A stretch of DNA of 15,500 nt from Verrucomicrobiales bacterium (lineage in GTDB: Bacteria > Verrucomicrobiota > Verrucomicrobiia > Limisphaerales > UBA9464), in assembly GCA_003445095.1 (NCBI GenBank), contig DLVS01000099.1, positions 1 to 15,500 of the forward strand, in the 5' to 3' direction. The notes below the pieces were generated by a model. That model ran no database searches, was not told the origin of the DNA, and saw only the letters and a program-made list of their open reading frames with translations. Of this stretch, positions 1 through 6,501 are shown one piece after another (position 1 is the first letter of the stretch; each line of letters opens with the position of its first letter). A program made the position numbers and the translations under genes.

Positions 1-183
1 TCCCCCTGGGATCTGAAACTTCGTTCGATTGGCGATTGAATCGCTCAGGAAATAACCCGCGAGATTCACGGCGACACCATTCGGATTGTACAACTCGAAC
101 CAGTCATCAAATTCGCGGCTATTCGCCCCGCCGGCCGGGTCAGCGAGGCGACTGTTGCTGGCAAGCCACTCGTTGATCCGAAT
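1..183 (-). repeat. Lamin-tail domain repeat 6 (cut by window edge)
   Basis: Residues 2024-2084. It begins I-R-I-N-E-W-L-A-S-N, with W-F-E-L-Y-N at 2051-2056 and then L-A-G-Y-F-L-S-D. Only the first half is in the window, so the protein continues to the left. Confidence 0.8.
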
Positions 184-3100
184 GGGCAGGTTAGGCACTG
201 CGAGCGAGTTCGGCGCGCCGGGAGTAGGCAAGGAAAACTCCTGATCGTCATGGGGGCTGCCATCCGGGAAATGCCCGTACGCTCGCCCGGACGGCAGGCC
301 ATTCCAGCGGAGGAAATCCACCAGGTTCGTGTGCGAGTCGGCTACACGCGTTAGATAAATCGTCCCAGCGGCGGCCCCGGAAATAAACGAACTATGGAGA
401 TTGTTGGCCTCGGCCATCGCCCCCGTCCCATCAAGCTTCACCACGAGGAATTCGCCGCTCCCCAGTGTCAACCCCGCGGGGAACGCATCGCGCAGTGGGT
501 CCGTTAGGGTGTCGCTGAGGAAAATACCTCCCAGATCGAGCGAGTTGGTGCCGCGATTGAAAAGTTCAACGAAGGCCACGCCCGTCGCCGGATCGGGTGC
601 CACTTCATTGAGCCATAGATTCGGAAACGGAGGCAGGGCATCGGCAACCGTATTCGCGTAGCCGGGCGTGAATTCGTCGTGAGGATCTTTTGGGGGATCA
701 AGCTTCACGGGCACTTCCACCGCGCCGTCACCGAGTCGCAACATGACTCCCGCGCCGTTGGTGCTTCCGAGATACCAAAAGCTCAGCGTGTATGGCTGAC
801 CTGATATGAGGCTCGCGACCGCTTGTATCAGCGCGTTGGTTTCACTACCCGTGCCGCCGCTCGTTGCTTTAAGGCGCAACGCCTGAGAGCCGCGATGGAC
901 TTGCTCCGTCGCCCGGTCGCTCGCGACGTGGGCCCCATTCAGAGTCCACGAACCTACTAGCGGTGTTTCAAATCCACCGTTGGACAACAGGTTGGCACCT
1001 ACTTCGGGCTGGTTACCCGCGACCAGCGAGAGATCATCCACGATCACTTCGCCACCCGGATTCTGCCGCGAGAAGGAAAATGGCGTGGTGGAACCGGGGA
1101 AATGGTAGGCGCCGGTAATCTTACTGCCGTCCGACGATAGCTTTCCCGTGAAGTAGTTTTCTCCGTCGAAGTCGAATCTGAGGTCGAGGCCATTCTGGGA
1201 TACGCCGGTCATCGTCCCACGCTTGGTTGGGTCGTTCGGATCGTAGAGAAAGTCAGCGCCCAGCACGCCCGCTTCGCGATAGAACGACACCCCATACGGC
1301 TGGGGCGCGCCCAAAGTAATCGTACCCCAATAGGTCCCGACGGCGTCCAACAAATCCGTCACCGGCGGGTATCCCGACAAGTAAAGCTGGACCGTATTGT
1401 TCTCGCCAGCGAGTCCGGTAGCGGTCGCGAACTTCCACGTCACGGCATTCGGGTTCCGCGGCGCCACGACGGCCCAGTTGCCCACCCGTTCATCTTCACC
1501 GCGCGAGGCATCGATCAGTTGGAGCGACGATCCACCGCCGGCCGCACCACTGGGCCACGGCGTTTGCGCCGAATAGGTGACCGCAGTGATCGTTTCATCC
1601 GCGTCGGGGGTCGCTCCCGGCTTTACCAATCGGAGCGTTTCGCCGTCCGGCGAAAGCGCTCCGGGAAAAGTGTCGTGGGCGAGCGCCCGGTTAGGATCGT
1701 ATGCGCGCAAGAAGGCGGCCCGGTCGGCGGCGAGGACCATCCGTTGTCCCGCCGGCAAGATGCTCCCCGGAGGAAACGTGTAACCGAGTCCGCTCACGCG
1801 CCAACCCGACAGATCGAACGCAAACTGCGCCGAAGCGTTGAAGAGTTCGACGAACTCTGCCTCCGGAGTCGCCGGGCGATAGTTGATTTCGCTGAAAACC
1901 AGTCTATCCGAGGCCTGCTCAACCGTTCCGGTGTATCGAATGGTGAGCAACCGAGTCGTGCCGGAGACCACCTGGCCGCGGGAACTCAGTCCCTCGATCC
2001 TCAAGCGGTTAACGGAGGTCTCCAACGTGACCGGAATGACCCAATCGGTGTCGTTGATCCAAGTCACCGGAACTTCGACTCCATTGACTCGAATCGTGCG
2101 AACGTCCAGGGGAGCGCTGCCTGAGAGTGTGATTAGATTTTGGCTGGTCGCCCCGCCAACCACCCCGTCGGCCACCACAGAAAACGTCGCTTGAACCTGG
2201 TTTACTTGTGACAAAATATAAGTGACGCGGGTTCTAATCCACGACTTGATTGAGTTGCCGGTATTGTTATTGACGCCGGCCGCCTGAAATGCCGCCACTT
2301 TGGAGTCAATCAACGCACCGACTCGCGTCGGGTGCATCGGGCCGGTCGCGATTTCTTTGAGAAAACGCAGGTACGCGCGGCGATATTTGGGCGTGCTGTA
2401 AATCCGCCCCATCGCTCCGTCGGCAAAATTGTATTTGAACAGGTCGTCTCCCGTTGGGCCATCCGAGAATCCCGCATTACCTAAGACAATGTTCACATCC
2501 CACATGAACAACTGCCACAAACCGTGTTCGGGCTTATAGGCGTACATATTCTGGGCGTTTTGATTTCCGAAGCTGTCCCAATTCCCCACGGCGTGATTGA
2601 GGGCAAAGGTCCGCAGCCACTGCTCCATATCCGCCTGCGACTCGAGCCCATCCACAAATCCCTCCGGGGATGGCGAGTTCGCGGCATCGACGAGTGCAAA
2701 GACGTCGCTGTAATCATTGGCCGTTCCGTTGGCCGCGCGTGGCTGCCAATTCCAACGGTACCGGGCCAATTTCTTAACCCCGCCGGTGGTGGTGTATTCG
2801 TTCAGATCGCACCACGCCTCATTGTTGAAACCAATCGAGGTTCCGGTGCCCGAATCGAATTCGAACCACGGATTGATTTTGAACAGATTCCCGTCGGCAT
2901 CCTCGGGAAAGTACGAATTCATCAGGTCGCCCCCGGGAACCTGAGTGTCCTCCATCAGTGTGCGGCGTTTGACCCCGTTGACGTAGACGTTGACGTAGCG
3001 CCGATAAAGCCAAGGGAGGCCAAGCTGGCGCCCCATCCAAAAAACGGTTTGCTCCCGTTGGATGGTGTCGTCGTCAAATGGTCCATTGCCGGGAGCATGG

Positions 3101-6100
3101 ACTTTATTGAAATTATCCGCGCCGAGGAGGAGGTCGTCTCCAGGAAGTTTCCACACATAATGGCATTCACCCGTGGGCGAGGAAAACTGCTGGTGATAAG
3201 GGCTACCCGAATAGCGGCCCCCGACCCCATGGATGATCCGAAAGCCACCGTAAACCATCGTTCCTTCCACGGGCTCGTTACTGAGGTTGGGTCGGGCACG
3301 CCAGGTGGCCAATGCTTTCGCCGTAAGCCAGTGACGGTAAGTCCCAAACGCGTTGGCTGCCGTTGGTTCCCCAAACCGGACCAAGCATTCGTGGTCCGGC
3401 GCGCCGGCCGGAAAGGCCGTGGTCACGGGAGCCGAGGCGTCGTCCGTTGCGGTCAAGTGATAGGCCACCAACGTGGCAGCGGTTTGACCAGGAATTGTCG
3501 CGCTGAAAACGCCGTCGCCCGCTACCTGATCGCCGCCGGAACCGTCGTCGAGCATGGCCACGGACGTGTAAGTAAATGTCGGGTCCGTCCGCCAGTTCAA
3601 CGTGAGCGACCTGAGGCCATCCGGGTCGGCGGCGCGCACAGAAACCACCACCGGCTGCCCCGCCGTCGGCAACACCGGGAGATGTTCCACGTGCGTCAAC
3701 GCGGGTCCCGCATTAGCGGTCGCCCGCGTGTTGGCGGCGCCGGGAGTGCCCAATGCCTCCGGGATATCTAACCGGCCGGTGGCTTCGAGCCAATTGCCGT
3801 GAAGGCGTAACAAAACTTCGGGCCAACCTTTGAGCCAACGAACCCGCGCCCGAATCGTCGCGGTTTCTCCAGCCCGCAGTGGACGCAAAAGCCGGAATCG
3901 AATGCGGTTGGCGCCGGTGTCCATATTACCGCTCGCTCGAATGTGCAGTGAACGCGCACTGGCCTCGCCTTCGGTCGTTTCAAACGACGAACGGATGTGG
4001 TTGCCCAGAACCGTAAAGCCGGCGGTTTCATCTTCGAACGTTCCGTTGATGACGAGGTTCGTCCCGCCAGGTCCGATGACTTCCAGATTGTCCAGCAAGC
4101 ATTCGCCTTCCTCGAGCAAACCAACGTGCAAGCTGTCCGCCGTCTGAGCGCCATGATCCAAGACGCCGGTGACCTCGATAGTGCTCCAGCGTCCCTTTCC
4201 ATCCTCATCACTGTCCGCCCAGTTGCCGGCGAATCGACGATCAGCGCGCGCGTCGATGAGTTCCAAACTGCTCCCACCCCCACCACTCCAATGGCCCCAC
4301 TGGCCGCCGGTGCCGTAAGTAACTTCGTCCACCGACACCCAAACAGTGCGGGTAGTTCCATCCGGATTGATCACGATCTCCGGGCGCTCCAACGACACGC
4401 GCTCACCGTTGCCAGACAGAGTGCCAGCAAAATTCCCAACGCAATTGGCGACGGACAAATTTCCATAAACGCCCCGGAGACGAATCGCCTTGCGCGCGAC
4501 CACCAAATATCCTCCGGGGGTCAACGAAGCATCCGGTGGAAAGGCGAAACTGATTCCACCCGCCAACCGCCAGCCCGCCAGGCTAAGAGCCCTTACTCCG
4601 GGATTGTGGAGTTCAAGATATTCCAGGTCCCGGTCACCGGAGAGCGGTGAGTGCATGATTTCATTGATCACCACTTCAGACGGTGAGGGCGACGTGTTGG
4701 GTGTGCCGGGGGTTGGCGCCCTCAGGGGATAGTCGAATGGCGCGCCGTCGGTGAAACGCCCCTGTGACATTCCGGGTGAGGCAGGCTCGAATCGGACTGC
4801 GTCGAGGACACCTTCGCCACCGGGCGCCCGGAGAAACAGCGTCTCTGCATCCGTCCGAAGAATGAAACCCAACCGAGACGCTGGAATCACATAAAACCCT
4901 CCGGCAGCAATCGAGGTATTGGCGGGGATCGCATTGCCCGAACCCAAGGCATCGTCGCTTAGCCGGCATCCGGAAATGTCCACCGCTTCCGGGCTATGAT
5001 TGTAGAGTTCGACGAACGGTTCGATTCCGCTCGAGGAGCGGCGCGTCAGGATTTCGTTGATGACGACGCGGCGACGCGGCGACGAACTCACAAACTCCCA
5101 CGCTCCGGGCGAGCCTCCCAGTCGCGCGCTCGCGGCCCACGCATGCGGATCGTTTTCCCCGTAGCTAGGCCGGACCAAGGCCAGGGAATGCCCGCTGCCA
5201 TCGGCAGCCAAAGGCCACGGCGGTTTGTCTTGGTACGGAATTTCGAGATAAACGGCGCCACGTTCGCTCAAGAGGCGGACCGTTCCATCGCTGTTCGAAA
5301 GGGAGTTGGTGAATCCGCCGATGACATTGGTGACTCCATAAACTGCCGTCAGGTCCTCCGGCCGCGGAGCAACCAGCAAGAAACCGCCGCCCGGAATCAC
5401 CGTGTTTGCCGGAAAGGTGAAATCGTAATTACCCGTCAGTCGCCACCCGGAGATGTCTTCAAAGAAGGGCTGTGAGTTATACAGTTCGACGAACTCCAGA
5501 TTCCGACCGTCCGGCCGGGACGCCGGATGGTACATGATCTCGCTCACCACCAGGGCCGTCCTTCGGCTCGTGGGTCCGGGCGGTTCGACTTCGGTGGCCA
5601 TTGGCGCGATCAAATCCGCTCCGCTCGCGTCCGCCAAATCGGAGAAAACCGCCCGGGTCGGTTGATTGCTGTTCTGGCTGGTGACCGCGAACCCGACCAG
5701 CCAATTGGTGAAGCTAATTGTGCTCGAACCCAAAATCGCCCAATGCCGGCCGTCATCGCTCGCGAAGCCCGTCACGACGTCACTCACCCGCTGCAAGCGC
5801 AACCACGCGAAAGGGAGGTTTGGCGCGGCCAGGCCCGATTGGACTGCGGTCGCACCGGTTCCTCCGCGCGAGAAATAGTGGCGCCCAGCTGCACTCGGTG
5901 AAGCAAACACCCCGACGAATGGTGAGTTCGGCTCCGTGCTCTCGCGGAGCATCAACCCGGCGCGCGCCAACACTCCGGAGTTCGCCAACTCCGCGACTCG
6001 AAATTTGAGGTCGAAGTCGTTGGTTAACGTCACGGCAGCGAAATGGAACTGGTCGCTCCGCGGTCCAATTCCGGCGCCGCCGGCGGTGATTGCCACCGAA

Positions 6101-6252
6101 TCACCCGCTACAACCGTGGCGCCCGCGATCGTGGGTGAGCCAATATCTCCGGGCAGCAGCGCGGTCGGATCCAAACTTCCGGCGCGGGCAGAGCCTTCGC
6201 CCCAAACGGCGACGCAGAGAAGAATCCGACACAGCGAGCGAAAGCAATTCAT
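1..6252 (-). CDS. Giant secreted lamin-tail repeat / CotH kinase-domain protein (3' end beyond window)
   Basis: Reading the minus strand in codons from the ATG at 6252-6250, I checked every triplet to base 1 and found no stop: 2084 codons, continuing off the left edge. An in-frame TGA lies upstream at 6315-6313 and no other ATG, GTG or TTG lies between, so this start is well fixed although no Shine-Dalgarno is visible. Order by rough residue: signal peptide 1-24; concanavalin-like domain 33-213; LTDs at 234, 396 and 524; jelly-roll segment 690-830; Ig-like domain 840-960; CotH kinase-like domain 965-1340; Ig-like domain 1345-1432; LTD4 1450; unassigned beta-rich segment 1595-1735; second jelly-roll 1737-1845; LTD5 1879; LTD6 from 2024, cut by the window. 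Known: CotH-family domains are atypical protein kinases, and LTD-CotH fusions occur in secreted bacterial proteins. Inferred: exported structural protein with possible extracellular phosphotransfer. The target is unknown. No frameshift seen. Confidence 0.93.
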   Translation of the reverse strand, partial: MNCFRSLCRILLCVAVWGEGSARAGSLDPTALLPGDIGSPTIAGATVVAGDSVAITAGGAGIGPRSDQFHFAAVTLTNDFDLKFRVAELANSGVLARAGLMLRESTEPNSPFVGVFASPSAAGRHYFSRGGTGATAVQSGLAAPNLPFAWLRLQRVSDVVTGFASDDGRHWAILGSSTISFTNWLVGFAVTSQNSNQPTRAVFSDLADASGADLIAPMATEVEPPGPTSRRTALVVSEIMYHPASRPDGRNLEFVELYNSQPFFEDISGWRLTGNYDFTFPANTVIPGGGFLLVAPRPEDLTAVYGVTNVIGGFTNSLSNSDGTVRLLSERGAVYLEIPYQDKPPWPLAADGSGHSLALVRPSYGENDPHAWAASARLGGSPGAWEFVSSSPRRRVVINEILTRRSSSGIEPFVELYNHSPEAVDISGCRLSDDALGSGNAIPANTSIAAGGFYVIPASRLGFILRTDAETLFLRAPGGEGVLDAVRFEPASPGMSQGRFTDGAPFDYPLRAPTPGTPNTSPSPSEVVINEIMHSPLSGDRDLEYLELHNPGVRALSLAGWRLAGGISFAFPPDASLTPGGYLVVARKAIRLRGVYGNLSVANCVGNFAGTLSGNGERVSLERPEIVINPDGTTRTVWVSVDEVTYGTGGQWGHWSGGGGSSLELIDARADRRFAGNWADSDEDGKGRWSTIEVTGVLDHGAQTADSLHVGLLEEGECLLDNLEVIGPGGTNLVINGTFEDETAGFTVLGNHIRSSFETTEGEASARSLHIRASGNMDTGANRIRFRLLRPLRAGETATIRARVRWLKGWPEVLLRLHGNWLEATGRLDIPEALGTPGAANTRATANAGPALTHVEHLPVLPTAGQPVVVSVRAADPDGLRSLTLNWRTDPTFTYTSVAMLDDGSGGDQVAGDGVFSATIPGQTAATLVAYHLTATDDASAPVTTAFPAGAPDHECLVRFGEPTAANAFGTYRHWLTAKALATWRARPNLSNEPVEGTMVYGGFRIIHGVGGRYSGSPYHQQFSSPTGECHYVWKLPGDDLLLGADNFNKVHAPGNGPFDDDTIQREQTVFWMGRQLGLPWLYRRYVNVYVNGVKRRTLMEDTQVPGGDLMNSYFPEDADGNLFKINPWFEFDSGTGTSIGFNNEAWCDLNEYTTTGGVKKLARYRWNWQPRAANGTANDYSDVFALVDAANSPSPEGFVDGLESQADMEQWLRTFALNHAVGNWDSFGNQNAQNMYAYKPEHGLWQLFMWDVNIVLGNAGFSDGPTGDDLFKYNFADGAMGRIYSTPKYRRAYLRFLKEIATGPMHPTRVGALIDSKVAAFQAAGVNNNTGNSIKSWIRTRVTYILSQVNQVQATFSVVADGVVGGATSQNLITLSGSAPLDVRTIRVNGVEVPVTWINDTDWVIPVTLETSVNRLRIEGLSSRGQVVSGTTRLLTIRYTGTVEQASDRLVFSEINYRPATPEAEFVELFNASAQFAFDLSGWRVSGLGYTFPPGSILPAGQRMVLAADRAAFLRAYDPNRALAHDTFPGALSPDGETLRLVKPGATPDADETITAVTYSAQTPWPSGAAGGGSSLQLIDASRGEDERVGNWAVVAPRNPNAVTWKFATATGLAGENNTVQLYLSGYPPVTDLLDAVGTYWGTITLGAPQPYGVSFYREAGVLGADFLYDPNDPTKRGTMTGVSQNGLDLRFDFDGENYFTGKLSSDGSKITGAYHFPGSTTPFSFSRQNPGGEVIVDDLSLVAGNQPEVGANLLSNGGFETPLVGSWTLNGAHVASDRATEQVHRGSQALRLKATSGGTGSETNALIQAVASLISGQPYTLSFWYLGSTNGAGVMLRLGDGAVEVPVKLDPPKDPHDEFTPGYANTVADALPPFPNLWLNEVAPDPATGVAFVELFNRGTNSLDLGGIFLSDTLTDPLRDAFPAGLTLGSGEFLVVKLDGTGAMAEANNLHSSFISGAAAGTIYLTRVADSHTNLVDFLRWNGLPSGRAYGHFPDGSPHDDQEFSLPTPGAPNSLAVPNLPIRINEWLASNSRLADPAGGANSREFDDWFELYNPNGVAVNLAGYFLSDSIANRTKFQIPGG
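253..618 (-). repeat. Lamin-tail domain repeat 5
   Basis: Residues about 1879-2000. It begins L-W-L-N-E-V-A-P, with F-V-E-L-F-N at 1894-1899, D-L-G-G-I-F-L-S-D, and ends near P-T-P-G-A-P-N (about 2009-2015), the same linker type as after LTD2. Confidence 0.82.
716..1044 (-). other. Jelly-roll (CBM-like) segment 2
   Basis: Residues about 1737-1845. N-L-L-S-N-G-G-F-E at 1754-1762 is followed by S-W-T-L, G-S-Q-A-L-R-L and Y-T-L-S-F-W-Y-L, the usual layout of CBM4/9-like domains. It matches the opening of segment 1. Confidence 0.65.
1048..1470 (-). other. Unassigned beta-rich segment between LTD4 and jelly-roll 2
   Basis: Residues about 1595-1735. The segment is rich in aromatic and glycine residues, with W-K-F-A-T-A-T-G-L, Y-W-G-T-I-T-L-G, R-G-T-M-T-G-V-S and F-T-G-K-L-S-S-D-G-S-K-I-T-G near the end. 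The alternating pattern suggests a small beta-sandwich or barrel. I do not recognise the family. It ends E-V-I-V-D-D-L-S-L-V, which leads into the next jelly-roll. Confidence 0.4.
1561..1905 (-). repeat. Lamin-tail domain repeat 4
   Basis: Residues about 1450-1564, after the CotH domain. It begins R-L-V-F-S-E-I-N-Y-R-P, with F-V-E-L-F-N at 1467-1472, D-L-S-G-W-R-V and P-A-G-Q-R-M-V-L-A. It is followed by P-W-P-S-G-A-A-G-G-G-S-S-L at 1565-1577 and G-N-W, the same tail as after LTD3. Confidence 0.85.
2230..3360 (-). other. CotH-type atypical kinase domain
   Basis: Residues about 965-1340. Visible family features in order: Y-G-G-F-R-I-I near 1001-1007 (the strand pairing seen in CotH proteins), D-D-D-T-I-Q-R-E and R-Q-L-G-L-P-W, R-Y-V-N-V-Y-V-N-G at 1085-1093, L-M-E-D at 1099-1102, N-W-D-S-F-G-N at 1224-1230, N-M-Y-A-Y-K at 1235-1240 and M-W-D-V-N at 1250-1254. 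The aspartates in N-W-D and W-D-V-N are in the places where CotH proteins carry catalytic or metal-binding residues. Bacillus CotH phosphorylates spore-coat proteins. Here a secreted role in a diderm is inferred; activity is not proven. Confidence 0.8.
3760..4182 (-). other. Jelly-roll (CBM-like) segment 1
   Basis: Residues about 690-830. A short lead-in, L-L-D-N-L-E-V-I, precedes N-L-V-I-N-G-T-F-E at 732-740, and later come S-L-H-I-R-A and a final beta-rich stretch. The N-L-x-x-N-G-x-F-E opening is typical of CBM4/9-like jelly-roll domains. A related segment recurs at residue 1754. Sugar binding is possible but unproven. Confidence 0.55.
4300..4683 (-). repeat. Lamin-tail domain repeat 3
   Basis: Residues about 524-651. 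It begins S-E-V-V-I-N-E-I-M-H-S-P, with Y-L-E-L-H-N at 545-550, L-A-G-W-R-L, and P-G-G-Y-L-V-V-A. It is followed by H-W-S-G-G-G-G-S-S-L-E-L-I-D and then G-N-W, matching the tail after LTD4. Confidence 0.85.
4753..5067 (-). repeat. Lamin-tail domain repeat 2
   Basis: Residues about 396-500. It begins V-V-I-N-E-I-L-T-R, with F-V-E-L-Y-N at 413-418 and D-I-S-G-C-R-L-S after it. The usual tryptophan of the S-G-W motif is replaced by cysteine. A proline/glycine linker P-T-P-G-T-P-N closes the unit near residue 518. Confidence 0.82.
5233..5553 (-). repeat. Lamin-tail domain repeat 1
   Basis: Residues about 234-340. It begins V-V-S-E-I-M-Y-H-P, with the signature F-V-E-L-Y-N at 254-259 followed by D-I-S-G-W-R-L. 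After the domain comes a tail motif P-W-P-L-A-A-D-G-S-G-H-S-L at 345-357 that recurs after LTD3 and LTD4. Lamin-tail domains are Ig-like beta-sandwiches; in bacteria they sit in secreted or surface proteins, often beside CotH domains. Confidence 0.85.
5614..6156 (-). other. Concanavalin-like (DUF1349-type) domain of the LTD/CotH protein
   Basis: Residues about 33-213 open with G-D-I-G-S-P and carry D-Q-F-H-F, then R-A-G-L-M-L-R-E-S, W-L-R-L-Q-R, S-D-D-G-R-H-W and V-G-F-A-V-T-S. This order is familiar from the beta-sandwich concanavalin/laminin-G-like domains attached to many secreted bacterial proteins. They usually bind glycans or pack against other domains; the ligand here is unknown. Confidence 0.7.
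6181..6252 (-). other. Signal peptide of the LTD/CotH protein
   Basis: Residues 1-24 begin M-N-C-F-R, continue through a hydrophobic core that includes R-I-L-L-C-V-A-V-W, and end in S-A-R-A followed by G-S. This fits a Sec signal peptide with an A-x-A type cleavage site. The cysteine lies inside the core and is not in a lipobox, so a lipoprotein is unlikely. Confidence 0.75.
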
Positions 6253-6501
6253 AGGCGGATGAGCATGGGGCGAGGAAACGTTGCGAGAATGTGACGGATG
6301 CGAGGACGCCCGTCAGGTGTACTTTTGAGAACAAGCCGCTGCCGGTTCATGAAGTGGTTACTGAATTGACCGCGAAAGACTCACCGAACCCCGAACCGAC
6401 CCGGGAAACTGGGGCACCGACGTCCGCGTGATCTGGTCCAGTCTTCCTCGCTTTCCCGCTTTGCGGATTACCTCGTGTTTCGCCACAGTCTGCCAATAGT
6501 C
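6253..6501. promoter_or_regulatory. Divergent intergenic spacer, presumed to carry both promoters
   Basis: About 250 bp between two divergently transcribed giant genes must contain their promoters unless transcription starts elsewhere. I see no good -35/-10 pair on either strand and no AGGAGG-like site before either start. A TTGACC at 6365-6370 on the plus strand has no matching -10 box. A perfect tandem 7-mer, CCGAACC twice, occupies 6384-6397, followed closely by CCCGGG at 6400-6405. No open frame of its own is convincing here. Confidence 0.4.

Noticed and set aside
1842..1858. Near-perfect palindrome AGAGTTCG-A-CGAACTCT, with shorter versions at 5483-5495 and 5007-5017
   Set aside because: It resembles an operator, but all three copies encode the lamin-tail motif F-V-E-L; the palindrome follows from the codons for that motif.
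1519..2124. A 201-codon open frame on the plus strand
   Set aside because: Same antisense codon phase over LTD4; the arginine-rich composition is typical of a shadow frame.
2524..3771. A 415-codon open frame on the plus strand
   Set aside because: It lies exactly codon-on-codon antisense to the CotH region of the minus-strand gene. The protein has no recognisable domain, and GC-rich coding commonly leaves this antisense phase open.
3768..4361. A 197-codon open frame on the minus strand
   Set aside because: It overlaps the giant minus-strand gene in another frame, and its product shows no domain or plausible start signal.
6320..6327. TACTTTTG on the plus strand, matching the Bacteroidota -7 promoter element
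   Set aside because: There is no matching -33 element upstream, and the host looks verrucomicrobial, so the match is probably chance.
6101..6334. A 77-codon minus-strand frame beginning with TTG in the intergenic spacer
   Set aside because: It overlaps the start of the giant minus-strand gene in another frame; the peptide becomes arginine-rich and shows no domain.
6475..6501. GTG start for the plus-strand giant gene
   Set aside because: It cannot be excluded, but the ATG nine codons later gives a cleaner signal peptide and neither site has a ribosome-binding sequence.
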